Below, one piece after another: positions 34,857 through 46,250 of a stretch of 64,000 nt of DNA. Source of the stretch: Tilletiopsis washingtonensis (taxonomy: Eukaryota > Basidiomycota > Exobasidiomycetes > Entylomatales); the NCBI RefSeq assembly GCF_003144115.1, contig NW_020312010.1, forward strand, positions 318,428 to 382,427. The letters are read 5' to 3'. The first letter of the stretch is position 1. Each line of letters opens with the position of its first letter. The notes below the pieces were generated by a model. That model was not told the DNA's origin and did no database searches. It saw only the letters and a list, made by a program, of their open reading frames with translations. The position numbers and the translations under genes are program-made.

Positions 34857-35378
34857 GGCGGCAGCGAGTGCGGAGCGGCGAAGGAGGCTGAGTGGTGGAG
34901 AGGCGCGCAGCGAGGAGCGGCAGCGGCGCGAGAGGAGAAGGAGGGCGGCGGCGCGGGGGTGAGGGAGATCGGCGACGGGACGAGAGCGTAGCCTGGGAGC
35001 GGCGTGGGCGTGGCGCCGCCGACGAGCGCGGCGGCGGCGAGCGGCAGCTGGCGGGGGCGGATTGGTCAGTGGTCACGTGCGCCCGCCGCGCCGCGCCAAT
35101 CACGGCGCGGCGCCGCGCCCGATGCTCCCTCACTACTGCAGCAACAGCATCAGACTCGCAGCTCGACGAGCGAAGGCAGAGGCGAAAGTCTGCCTGTCGT
35201 GGAGCAGGAGGGGGACAGGCCGCACAAGTCTGATGGCACACCGCACGTCAGTGAGCCCCGACTCGGACAGAGTCAGGTCCGCATCGCGCTCTCGCCCTCA
35301 ACCAACCCCGGTGCGCTCATAGACGTTCTATTTGCTTTTCCCACCTCTCGCCGAGGCGCTGCGCTTACAGACGCCGCC
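34857..35378. other. Intergenic: AROM 3' region and NDUFS7 promoter
   Basis: 522 bp between two minus-strand genes; purine-rich on the plus strand just upstream of the NDUFS7 start. Nothing else recognised. Confidence 0.45.
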
Positions 35379-38300
35379 TCACTGGGCGCGGTAGCGCTGC
35401 CAGGCGACACGCTCAATCTCCGCACGCGGCGCCTGGCGGCCCGTCCAGCGCAGGAACTGGTGGCAGCCCTGCTCGAGGAGAATCGTGAGGCCCGGCACGC
35501 CCGTCCACAGCCGGCCCTGACGCAGGTTGTGCCGGTCGGCCTTGGCCGAGGCGGCGGCGTTGGTGCGCTCCACCAGCTCCATGAGCGGCGTGTGCGAGGG
35601 CTTGTCTGCGAGAGAGACGGAGATGAGAGTGCGGCAACGAGGAGAGCGGGGGGAGCATACGCACAGGACATGTCGATCGCCACGCCGCCCTCTGCATTGT
35701 TCAGGATGGACGCAGGGAGGATGACACCTGCGCCGCTGCTCGCGTCCAGGCTCGTGCCGTCTGCCGGCACGTTGCTGACGACTGCGCTGGGCTGCGACGG
35801 CAGGCTCTCGAGGCTCGCGACGACCTCGACGTGCCACTCGGCCGGCACCTCGCCCGCCAGCTTGTCGGCGTTGGCCTTGGTGCGATTGAAGAGGAAGATG
35901 CGCCGCGCGCCCAGCTTGTGCATGGCGTATATGGCCGCGCGAGCCGAGCCGCCGGCGCCGATGACGAGCGCGGTGAACGCGGGCGAAGAGAGGGCCAGCG
36001 GCGAAAGGTTGCGCCGCGAGCACTCGGTGATGGCGATCCAGTCCGTGTTGTCGCCCTCCAGCAGCGCGGGGCCGGCGCCGGCGCGCCGAGGCACAATCGT
36101 GTTGACGGCGCCGATGGCGCGCGCGTGAGGCGTGATGCTGTCCAGCTCGGCCATGATGTCAAGCTCTGCAGAGAGGTGTCAGCAGTGGCATGCAGAGGAG
36201 CGTGTAACCCGACGCACTCAGCGGGATCGTTACGCTCGCGCCGCCGAAGTTGGGCTGCCGGATGAACGCCTTGATCTCGCTGCTGACGTGGTCGACCTCG
36301 ATGATGCCGTAGTGGTGCGGCAGGCCGAGCTCCTTGAAGCCCGTGTTGTGCAGCGTCGGGCTGAGCGAGTGCTTGATCGGCGTGCCGAAGAGCGCGTACT
36401 GCTGCGCGGGGATGACGCCGGCGAGGGCTCGCGCCGCGTGCAGCTGCGCCACGGTGAGCTGCCCGGGAGCCGCGGGGAACGGCATGGCGGCGTGTGTGGC
36501 GGGACACATGGTGTAGTTGAGCACGCGGCTCAGCTGGCCCGCCACGCCCATGTTGAGCGCAATGAGCGGCTTGGCGTCGCTGCGCGCGGCGACGCGCAGG
36601 CGGAACTGCTCCAGCGCCACGTTGTCCGCCATGCTGTCCGCGCGCCCGATGATCTTGACGACGTCGCCTATCCGCAGGGCCAGCTCGTACTTGGCCAGCG
36701 TGTCCGCCGCGTCCCAGCGCAAGGCGCCGCTCCAGTCGTGCCACGAGGCAATGAGCTTCGTGTGTCCTCGGTGCGCGCGGACCGTCTCGAGCCGCTCCTC
36801 GGGGTAGCGCAGCTCGACGTCGAGATACTCGCAGCCCTGGCGGAGACCCAGCTTGAGCAGCTCAAAGTACTCCTCGACGGCGTTGTCCGGGAACATGCCG
36901 CCCTGGCTCTTGGAGCGCACGGTGAAGATGATCGGCAGGTTGGTGCGCTGCCGCAGGGCCGCCAGCTGCACGGCCACGTAGTCGAAGGCCGGCACTTGCG
37001 GCGTGGTGGGAGCGGTGCCGGAGGGGTCGAGCAGGTCCACGCGCAGCTCAATCACGTCGGCGCCGGACGTCAGCTGCTCCATGAGCGGCAGTGCGGGCGT
37101 GACGTCGGGGAACGTGAGGCAGAGCATGAACGTCGGGCGTCCCGAGGCCAGCTCCGGCACGTGGTTCGTCTCGACGCCGGCGATGAAGCGGAAGTAGCGC
37201 GCCACCTCTGCCTCGAGGCCATGCGCAGGACGGATGGACGAGGAGCGGTGCGGCGCACCAAGCGCCGAGTCGTTGGCATCGAAGAGGGCCGCGCCCGTCT
37301 CGGCGTCGAATGCATCGGCGTCGAACGAGCTGCCCGAGTAGCTGACCAGCTCGTAGCTCGAGCACGAGTAGAGCAGCGGCACTCTGCGCTTGTGCACGTC
37401 GCGCACCGGCTCGCCGAACGCCGGCCGGTCGGACGTCTCGAGGAACTTGACGACCTCCTCGACGTCGCGCATCACGTACACGACGGGGCCGCGCGATCGC
37501 GCGTATTCCTGCAGCAGCGCGCGGTTCTCGGCGCTCTCGATGACGCCGCCGCCGAGCGAGATGAGGTGGCCGGTGCTCTTGTTGGCAAGCAGCTCCTTGA
37601 GGATCTCCGTCTCTGCGGCACGGAATGCCGGCCAGCCGTGCGTGGCGACAAAGTCGTTGAGCACGAAGCGCTCGTTGAAGATGACGTCCGCATCGAGGAA
37701 GGGCCGCCGCAAAGCCGCAGCGCCAAAGCCTCCCAGGTACGTCTTGCCCGAGGCGCGCATGCCAATGCAGATGATGCTCGCATCGCGGGCGTACTGCACG
37801 GGCGTCAGACTGTCGCTGATGGTGCTCAGCTTGGCGCTGGTGGACGCCGCCGGGCGGACAATCGGAATGTCGGCGCCGACGAAGGCGATGCCGAGCGAGC
37901 GCGAGATGTCGTCCCAGTAGCTGGGCCAAGTCTTTGCCGTGCAGCGCGCCTCCTCCATCACGGCGCCCGAGCCGCCCGACGCCAGCACGGCAAGCACGCT
38001 GAACGCCATGGCGACCCTGTGGTCGTCGTAGCAGTGCACACTGGCGTCCGCACGCAGCTGCGCGGGCGCGACGCCGAAGATCTCAAGGCCGTCGGGGTGC
38101 TCAATTGTGCGCACGGCGAACTTGGCCAGCTCGTCCATGACAGCCTTGATGCGGTTGCACTCCTTGACGCGCTGGTTCGCAATGCCCGTGATGCGCGTCG
38201 ACGTCTCGCCATTGACGCCGGGCGCCGCGACGGCGAAGAGCGCCGACGCAGTCAGGAAGGCATCCGTCATGGGCTCCATGTCGATTGTGCCGAGCTGCCG

Positions 38301-40566
38301 CAGCTGGCCGACGGCAGGGCCGCGCACGGTCGTGCTCGAGGCACCCTGCTCCACGGCGCAGCCCATCGGCTTGAGCACGTCACGAGCGAAGCGAGCATCG
38401 CCTTGCAGACTTGCCGAGCCGATGTTGGGCACGACGACCTCAGTGCCCATGATGGCCGCGAATGCGAGCGGGTACGTGGCGCTGCTCGCATCGCTCTCGA
38501 CGTCGTACGTCTCCGGCGCCTGGTAGACGCCCTGCGGCACGCGGTACGCATCTCTCGGCTTGCCTGCGTCGTCGACGAGGCGCTCGGCAACGATGCCAAA
38601 GTCACGCATCATGGCGAGCGTCATGTCGATGTACGGCTGCGAGATGACGGCGCCGCCGACGAGCTCGAGCGTGACTTCCTTCTGTGCGTACGGCGCCACG
38701 AGGAGGATGGAGGAGACGTACTGCGAACTGATGCTGGCGCTCAGCTGGATGTGGCCGCCCGCGAGGCCGCCGGAGGCAATGCGCAGAGGCAGGCAGCCCG
38801 ACGAGCCGAGGTAGTCGACGCTCGTGCCGTTGGTGCGCAGCGCATCGACGAGGGCGCCAATCGGGCGCTCCTTCATGCGCGCGTTGCCCGTGACGACGAC
38901 GTGCGAGTCGGCCGCGTCGGCGGCGACGAGCGAGCAGACGCCCGTCATGAAGCGTGCCGCCGTGCCTGCGTTCTGCAGGTAGATCTCCTTGCCCTTGGCC
39001 GGCGGGCTCATGCGGCCCGAGTTGCCGCGCACCACGACCGTCTCGCCCTCGTTCTCCCACTCGAACTCTGCGGCGTTGAGGTCGCGCAGCGCCGCCATCA
39101 TGACCTGCGTGTCGTCGGAGTGCAGCAGGTTGCGCACGCGGCAGGTGCCGCTCGAAAGCGCGGCGAGCACGAGGGCGCGGTTGGAGATGCTCTTGCTGCC
39201 CGGGGGCTGCAGCGTGGCGCTGGCCTTGGGCGGCGAACGGGCAATCGGCACGACGCGCACGCCGGCGCTGAGCACGCGCTCGATGATGCTGTCGTGCACC
39301 GTGCTGGCCTTTTGCTCTGCGGTGGCACCGATGCGCGAGAGCAGCACAATCTTCTTCTCGTGGCCCGCATTCTTCTTGTCGACGCGCATGATGTCGAGCA
39401 GACGCTCGACGCTCAGGCCGTCTGCTCGCGGGAGGCGTGCAATACGCGCGTCGGAGAGCGAGATGGGCAGGTTGTACTGCTGCAGGCAGCGCGAGAGACG
39501 GCCGACGGAGACTTGCGAGAGCCCGACCATGCCGCGCGCGATCTCGGCCTCGAGGATCATGCCCACGCTGACGCACTCGCCGTGGAGCATGTCCGGCGTC
39601 AGCACCGCCTCGATGGCGTGTCCGATCGAATGCCCAAAGTTGACGAGGTTGCGCAGGCCCATTTCCTTCTCGTCGATGGTCACGATGTGCGCCTTGACGC
39701 CGACACTGCCGCGGATCACGTCGAGCAGCAATGTCTGCGCCTCGCTGCGCGTGCCCAGCTCGCGCCCGGCGTCGGCGGCTTGCCCCTCGGGGAACGGGCC
39801 CAGAACGGCGGAGCGGATCGCAGGCGCGGACGACTCGAGCTTGTGGAAGTCGGCGGCGTCCCAGATGGCCGCCGTCTGAGCAGCACGTCAGCACATGCAG
39901 CACCTGCCCAATCCTGACGCTCGCACCCACCTTGACCACCTCGGCCATGCCGTTGCTGAATTCGCGCTCAGGCAGCGTCTGCAGGTACGCGGCGTCGACA
40001 AAGACAAACGTCGGCTGGTGGAAGGCGCCGATGAGATTCTTGCCCTTTGGCGTGTCGATGGCCGTCTTGCCGCCGACGGCGCTGTCGACCATGGCGAGCA
40101 GCGTCGTGGGCACCTGCACGTAGCGCACGCCGCGCATGAACGTGGCAGCGACGAAGCCGCAGAGGTCGCCGACGACGCCGCCGCCGAGGGCGATGACGAC
40201 GGCGTCGCGCGTGACGCCCTGCGCCAGCATCCAGTCCTCCAGCTCGGCCTTTGTCGCGCGGCTCTTGCTGCCCTCGCCCGGCGGGATGGCGCGCGTGAGG
40301 ACGCGCGAGGCGCCGCTGGCGGCACGCAGCTTGGCGTGCAGCGCATCGAGCAGCGCGGGCGCATGCAGCGTGGCAAGGCGCGTGTCGGTCAGCAGGATGT
40401 AGGTGCTGCTGGGCACCTGCTCGACGAGCACGTCGGCGATGTGAGAGGCGAGGTGGAAGCCGAGATGGATGGAGGCGTCGAGACAGCGGATGACGTTGAT
40501 GTCTGCGCCCGCAGGCGAGCGCACGGGCGGCGCATGGTACGAGGCCGCCTTGAGGCCGGACGCCAT
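35379..40566 (-). CDS. ARO1: Pentafunctional AROM polypeptide (shikimate pathway)
   Basis: Catalyses five steps from DAHP to EPSP in cytosolic aromatic amino acid synthesis. Exons (minus): 40566-39931, 39875-36218, 36165-35665, 35605-35379; 1673 aa, introns 52-59 nt, phases 0/1/1. Domains in order: dehydroquinate synthase (1 to about 415; [21 protein letters not shown]), EPSP synthase (about 420-870; [12 protein letters not shown]), shikimate kinase (about 905-1090; Walker A GMRASGKT), type I dehydroquinase (about 1125-1350; SWHDWSG with catalytic His and [10 protein letters not shown] with the Schiff-base Lys) and shikimate dehydrogenase (about 1365-1673; [24 protein letters not shown]). All key residues I can check are present. 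Slightly longer than the usual ~1580 aa. Shares a 297-bp divergent promoter with the ESSS-like gene. Confidence 0.97.
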
Positions 40567-40863
40567 GCTGGGAGAGAGATGGAGGTGACGGCGGGAAGGA
40601 GCGAGAGAGGCATGGCCGCCGCTGGAAGATCTGCCGGCGAGGCGCAGGCGCAGGCACGCCGCCGGTGTCGCGCGGCCGTGGCCCAGGCCAGGCCTGACTT
40701 GCCCCGCTTCCCGGGCAGCGCACGTGACGCGCGCGCCCAGCCGTAGATCGGTCGGTGCGCGGCGGCCAGCGGCAGCAGCAGCAGCGGCGCTCGAGCGCCT
40801 CGCCGAGATCTCGATCGTCCGTCGCCGCGGCCCAGCGCTCCCTCCACCACACCCTCGCCCGCC
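40567..40863. promoter_or_regulatory. Divergent promoter of AROM and the ESSS-like gene
   Basis: 297 bp between the two start codons, GC-rich, without a clear TATA element. Both transcripts must start within it. Confidence 0.5.
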
Positions 40864-42225
40864 ATGTCGCTCCCCACACGCTCGCTGCGCGCGCTCGTCA
40901 CGCGCCCGGCGGCCGCGCCCGCCCAGCGCCGCGCGCTGCACGCCTCGCGCCCGGCCATGGGCGCCCATGCCGAGAGCGGCGCGCACGACGAGGCGACCGA
41001 GGAAGGTGAGTCTGCGCGCTTGCCTGCCGCGCGGGCGGGGAGGCGATAGAGCCGCAGACGCTGTGGACAAAAGGGAGCAAAGGGCCGAGGGCGCGCAGAG
41101 ACAGCCACGCTGGACAGAGACGGAGAAGCGAGGCGGCCTGCGAGCAGCGGCCGCGCCCGTGCCCTCTCCTCGGCGCCGTCTCGTGCAAGCGGATGCGCGC
41201 GCGGGCATCGCGTGCTGTCTGATCCCAGACAGGCGAAGGGCGGGATGATGGCCGGGATGCACCGCCCTCTGCGCCGGAGCATTGCCGCGTGCTGTGCCAG
41301 GCAGACGCGAAGCAGTCGATCAGCACGAGGCATGGCCCTGGCGCAACTGTCGCCGCAGCTGCAGCGCCTGCAGAACGATGCCGGCACGGGGGGGGGGGGG
41401 GCAGCTTCCGGACAGGTGTGCTGCGTCTGTGCGAGTGGGCGACAGTGTGGGGAACGGAAGCGGCAAGCGCGGTCCCCTCCACGCTGCCAGCCGGCTGTGG
41501 GCCTGCGCTCAAGAAGGCGGAGCAGGGAGAGGGAAACGAGGAGCGTGCGTCGGACTCTGTGAAGACGACTTGCAGTGCGATCTCAAAGCATGGCTGTGCA
41601 TGTGTTCCTCCGGCCTCGCGTCTCGGCCTCGCCATTCCTCGCTCTCTGGCGCTCTTCTCCCGAGGCCGTCACGCTGACTCTGGTTCCGCTCCTTCTAGGC
41701 TTCTCGAGCCCCATCTGGCGCAACACCATCCTCGCGCTTCTCGGTGGCTTCGCAGCCGTGAGTCGGTTATCTGCGAAGACGGTGTCTCCAGATTGCTGAT
41801 GATGTCTTACGGGCGCGCAGTACCGCTTCTCCAACCTCTCTTCCCAAGCACACCCTTCCCCCGCTTCTTCTTCCGGTCTTTCGGCGCCCGGCAACGAGTC
41901 GGACGACGCCGGCGAGACGCCGCTGATCACGCGCTACCTCGAGCACTACGGGCCCTCGGTCGATGCGCTCAAGGAGCGCAACGCCCGTCACCTTGACCTC
42001 GTGCGTCAGCGTGCCGAGGACCGGCTGTTCTTCGACTCTGCCGAGCGACCGGCTGTGCACCGGTGAGTTTGCAGATGAAGACGCCGCGAAGCAAAAGCAG
42101 CACTGACGTGCGTCCGTGGTAGCCTCCGGTACACTGGCCTCCTGGACCAGGCGAGCCAGCACAGACAGCCCGTGGGTGGCACTGTCGACATGAGCGGCGT
42201 GCGTGCCAAGGGCGACTCGGACTAG
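40864..42225 (+). CDS. Probable complex I ESSS subunit (fungal 17.8-kDa, NDUFB11-like)
   Basis: Four exons: 40864-41005, 41699-41757, 41821-42062, 42123-42225; 181 aa. Intron 1 is 693 nt, over ten times the local norm, and contains a G14 run (41388-41401). The N-terminus [20 protein letters not shown] is a mitochondrial presequence (RRALHASRP follows), then one hydrophobic segment ([17 protein letters not shown]) that fits a single inner-membrane span. The conserved block [20 protein letters not shown] then [14 protein letters not shown] and PVGGTVD matches what I recall of the Neurospora 17.8-kDa complex I subunit (SAER followed by a basic/aromatic stretch). Family call is moderate; mitochondrial inner-membrane location is well supported. 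Confidence 0.68.
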
Positions 42226-42856
42226 AGAGGGACTGTAGAGGCCGCCGTGGGATGCGCTGCTCAGGCACAGGCGGCTGGAATGGAAGATGATGTGATTCGC
42301 ACAAGTGGGCGTGAAGCACGGGACAAGGCTTGAAGGACTGCAGAATCTGGAGAAGACGACACACAGGCGCAGGGAAGGCACGCATTCAGATTGAGGCGGA
42401 CAAGCGACGAGAGAGCTAGAGATAGGCGCCGGTGTGGCCGTGCGCTGGGTAGATGCAGGTGCGTGACATTGTGTGCGTGGAGCGGAGGAGCTGAGCGTGA
42501 TGGAGAAGGGTGACCTGCTCGACGAGTGGACGCAGAGGAGAGAGCGAACGAGAAGCACGGACGAGGATGTACTCGGTCACGGCGAGAACCCTGAGCGCGT
42601 GACTGATGCAGCCGGCTAGAGCGGGTCGATCTTATTCTCCGCCTTGCTGGCGCGACGACGCGGGCCGATGACGAGGAAGAGAAGACGATTGAGAGAGACG
42701 GAGGGTTGAGCAGGAGGAAGGAACGGAGCAGGAGCGGTGACGAGAAGTGGAGGTGAAGATCGACGAAAACGAAGGACAGCGCCGACGATGTGTGGAAGCA
42801 AGGCGCAGAGCAGTGTCGATGTCGACGAGCGCACTGTTGATGTTCGGAACTCGGCC
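42226..42856. other. Intergenic between convergent ESSS-like gene and family member 1
   Basis: 631 bp with two facing 3' ends; purine-rich in its second half on the plus strand. No gene supported. Confidence 0.45.
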
Positions 42857-44393
42857 CTAGTCAATCTCTTGGAACCACACGCCAGCCTCGTGCTCGACAC
42901 GTTCAGCGAACTCGCGCATGCGCACCACCTCTACGCGATTGCGCCCGACGTAGTGCCACACCTCGTCCTCTGTCAGGCCTCCAGCTCTGCTCCAAGGCTC
43001 CTGCCTCGTCGCCGGCCACGGCCGCGGCAGCATCGTGAACAGCGGCGTATGGTAAAGATCGGCAAAGTCAAATCTGTCTGGCCAGCGGCCAAGGTCGGCG
43101 AAATCAACGCAGTCAAGCGCGAATATGCGCGCACGCACGTCGCGCCAGCCTTCACCGGTATGGCAGGAGAGGATCTGGCCAACGAGCCCGATGAACATGT
43201 TTTGGCCGGCGACTGCACGAAGGGGTATGAGGTCGACACTTCTGGCGCGCATTGCCCCAGGAGCACTCACTCATTCGACGCGGACTCTCGGCTCTATCCA
43301 GGTCCGTGAAGGCAGAGGACAATGCGCTGCTCAGGAAGCCACGTAGCCGGTGGGTCATGAGAACGCGCAAGTCGAGGACGACGCGGTGGATGTGGCGAAT
43401 GCGACGGTCTCCCCACTGCAGCCACGGCTGGTAGCTTTCGCTCAAAGGAGGCATCGCTGCCCACGCGTCAGGCGGCGGATACTCAGACAGCGCTTCCATG
43501 TAAGCGCGATCCAATGAGGGCTCGACAGCAGGATGCTGGGCTTCGGGCAGTGGAGATGAAGGCGCATGGCCTCGTTGCTCGCTCGAGGAAGACGGAGGTA
43601 ATGAAGTGCGGGAAGCAGCTGCAGCAGACGGAGAAGTAGCACCGCCATCGCCGTCGAGTCCAGCCGATGCAGCAGTGGTGCCTTGTTCACCAGTCACTGT
43701 GGAAGGCGAGCCAGCAGCACGACGGCTGCCGTCGTCCGCCTCGTTGCGCTCGACGAGAAGAGGCGTGACCGGCGACGGCAAAGGAGCTGGCGTGCACACC
43801 ATCTCGTCGTTCATGTGGAGATGCGCCATCGCACCGCAAAGCTCGCAAACATCGTTGTCGCTGCTGTTGCCTTGGCTAGGCTCGTCGGGTGTCGGGCCAT
43901 CTGACGCACTGCACTTTGGGCGGCCTGGCTCGGCCAATGCCGGAATTGCGGGCGTGCCTTCATCGATGGCGACGACCGAAGCCTCCACTCGCACTGCGAA
44001 GCTCTCGGTGCGCCCAAGAGGAACGGACGATGCCTCCGATGAGCCATTCGCGGTAACGTCGAGGCCGTCGTTGGAGCCGAACGACGTCAAAGACTGTTCG
44101 GCGGGCCGTACGCGGGCAGCGAGAGAGCGAGCTCTGCGCAAAAGGGCGTTAGCGCCGACATAGACTCGGCAGGTCGTGGGAAAGCTTGAGAATCGATGCG
44201 CTTGCAGGTCCGGCTCGCGCTTGCGATACTCACGAGACGTGCCGGCGTGCGGCGCCGGATCGAGCCGCAGCGGCAAAGCGAGACATGGGAAAGGCGCAGC
44301 GGCGGACGCAGGGCGGGGACCGGAGAGCGTTGGCGGAGGACGGCAGTGGCAGTGGCGGAAGAGCGTTGGCGGAGTGCGGCTGATGATGCGCAC
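42857..44393 (-). CDS. Unrecognised protein, local three-gene family member 1
   Basis: Proposed exons (minus): 44393-44234, 44164-43271, 43212-42857; 469 aa. The last intron (58 nt, phase 1) is secure because members 2 and 3 have one at the same point. The 5' exon and start are tentative: the intervening 69 nt is itself open in frame. Residues about 70-340 are Ser/Glu/Asp/Ala-rich. The conserved C-terminal domain begins near SESYQPWLQWGDRR and continues FTDLD...RRM, then IAGQNMFIGLVGQILS, GWRDVRARIF and DFADL; it is mainly helical with hydrophobic heptads and has no recognised family. CELCG followed by HLH in the acidic region could bind metal, but this is weak. Codon bias is weaker than in housekeeping neighbours. 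Confidence 0.6.
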
Positions 44394-45258
44394 TCAACGA
44401 CGTGCCATGTGCGAGCGAGGTGTTGATGAGGTGCAGATGGGAAGTCGGCGCTCGGGGCGCGGCCGATGAGCTGCGGCTGGCGAGTGCGAGACACTCGCAG
44501 CCAAGCGAGAGGAGCGAGATGCGAAGTGCAGAACGCGCGGGCCGTATGAGCTGGGTGGTGGTGGATCGGAGGCAAGGTGCGAGGAGCTCGGCCTCGCACT
44601 CGACTCTCTTGAAGCGGGCCGCGCACGTCCCATAAGGACGCGACGCATAGCGCGTAAAGTGGCGCGTTTCGCGACTGCGAAGCTACGCTTTGAGACTGAG
44701 CGAAGCCCTGCAGTCATGCCACCTCCGAACGTTTCGAAGCCATACTACAGAGGTGGAGCACGTTGGTTCTCCTTTCCCTCACTCCATCTGCAGCCCTCGC
44801 CCATGCGATGAAGCTCTCACAGCTGTGTGAGCTCGCTGCGGCCTTTCCATTCCATCCCGGCTGCAACGCACGAAGCGGCGCTCTGTTTGACACACAATCA
44901 ACAAGCGGCGCTCAGCGAGAGCATCCTGGAGCTGCTTCGCCGACGTTCAGCAACCTCGCGCGCCGCCAGTACCTGCCACCACCGTCACGCCGCACTCCTG
45001 CTATGAACGGTGAGGAGGACGCGAGAGATCATGAAATTGTGATGACAACAATGTTGAGGATGCACGGGATGAAGGGAGAAGAGTAAGTAGCTGTGAGACG
45101 GCGCTGATGACGTTGAGGATGAAGAAGACAACGACGATGACGAGGCCGCTTCTTGATGCGCGGTGGAGTCGAGCTGGCGGGAGAGTCAGAGAGTAACCCG
45201 CGAGTGCGGCCTCCGAATGACTCACGAGTAGCTCGAGGGCTCTTGTAGCCGCCAATCA
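44394..45258. other. Intergenic with upstream element of family member 1
   Basis: 865 bp between the start of member 1 and the stop of member 2 (both minus). Contains the shared 20-bp element at 44649-44668. The region 45001-45250 is unusually A-rich on the plus strand, probably the 3' UTR of member 2. No gene supported. Confidence 0.5.
44649..44668 (-). promoter_or_regulatory. Shared 20-bp upstream element, copy 1 (two ACGCG words)
   Basis: Plus-strand AGCGCGTAAAGTGGCGCGTT, identical to 46713-46732. On the strand of the gene it reads two ACGCG words in the same direction 12 bp apart, the core bound by fungal MBF/SBF-type G1/S factors. It lies about 255 bp upstream of the proposed start of member 1. 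Confidence 0.5.
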
Positions 45259-46250
45259 TCACTCGAAGAATTCTGCGAGGCGCCAGATTTCGTCCACATT
45301 TTGCTGGTGGATCGTCGCAGGCGCCGCAGCAGCGTCGTCGTCTGCGCTCGTCTGCGCATGCTCGTGCGCGTCGCCTTCGCCTGCTGCTACACGCGCGACG
45401 TACTCTAAGGTGCGGCGCTTCGACGAGAGCTGAGCTGCTCTGCGGTGCTGGTCTGCCCAAGGCGCCGGAGGCTCCCTGGCTGGCACGGCCCCGGCGCGAT
45501 CCAGTGCAAAGGAGCTGTAGTCGATCATGTCTTGTCCGACCACCTGCGCACGGAGCTCGCGCCAATGACCCCCTACGCGCTGCGACAGAAGCTCTCCGCA
45601 GAACTCGAGGAAGAGGATCTCGGTGCCGACTGATCACGACAAGTCAGCATTGCTCGGTTTGCAGATTCCGACATCGCCAGCTCACGCATGTCGCGGAACC
45701 CGTAGCCCTGATCGATGTCGTGGAGACAGAGACTAATCGCACCGAACACACTGGCCCGATCCTGGCTGCTCCAGAGCAGACGATGACTGGCGACGCAGTG
45801 ATAGAGGTACAAAACGCGCTCGATGCACCAGCGCCTCCAGTGCGCCCTGGAATAGAAGGGCAGCGGCTGGTAGTGTGTCGTCGCGTCGTAGAAACAGGGC
45901 AGAAGGGGTAGCAGAGCGAATCCTCGCTCATCCGCACGGCCGACGACCAGGCTGTTCAGCGCAGCTGACGTCGAAGGATCACCCGAGTGGGCCCATGGAG
46001 CCGTAGACGGCATGTTCGCTGCCGCAAAGCTGCTGATCTCCTGCTGCTTCCGAGTCACCATGGTAGCGGCCGACACGAAGGAGGGCGATGCTGTGGACGA
46101 TGCTGTAGAGTAGCGTCTGACGCGATGAAGCCGCACATGACGCTGCCGGCGGCGCGACGAGGTTTCGAACCTCGGCGTGCTTGAGTCCGTGGCGAAGGAA
46201 GTCTCGTCGAACCACTCCGAGCCGTGCGGCTCGTACGAGCTCTGAGACAT
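45259..46250 (-). CDS. Unrecognised protein, local three-gene family member 2
   Basis: Two exons (minus), 46250-45686 and 45629-45259; 311 aa. The 56-nt intron (GTGAGC donor, CTGAC branch-like word) is in phase 1, at the same point as in members 1 and 3. The N-terminus MSQSSYEPHGSEWFDETSF is followed by a basic patch, then ALNSLVV and the conserved domain from SRAHWRRWCIERVLYLYH through SSQDRASVFGAISL and GFRDM to LGTEILFLEFCGELLS and HWRELRAQVV. The C-terminal ~70 residues are Ala/Asp/Glu-rich. Similarity to member 1 is strongest just after the intron (FxxxxGxxLS...WRxxRAxxxxxDxxD). No domain I know. Start chosen at the first Met giving an acidic, non-leader N-terminus. Confidence 0.7.

Noticed and set aside
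44087-44286. Alternative start of family member 1 at 44286 giving a mitochondrial-looking N-terminus (MSRFAAAARSGAARRHVS)
   Set aside because: With the available splice sites this frame meets a stop at 44087-44089 after about 42 codons; at most it is a small upstream frame.
46153-46169. tRNA-like T-arm on minus (CGAGG, TTCGAAA loop, CCTCG), matching a B-box
   Set aside because: The 3' acceptor bases have no matching 5' strand upstream, no anticodon arm fits, and the bases are coding sequence of family member 2.
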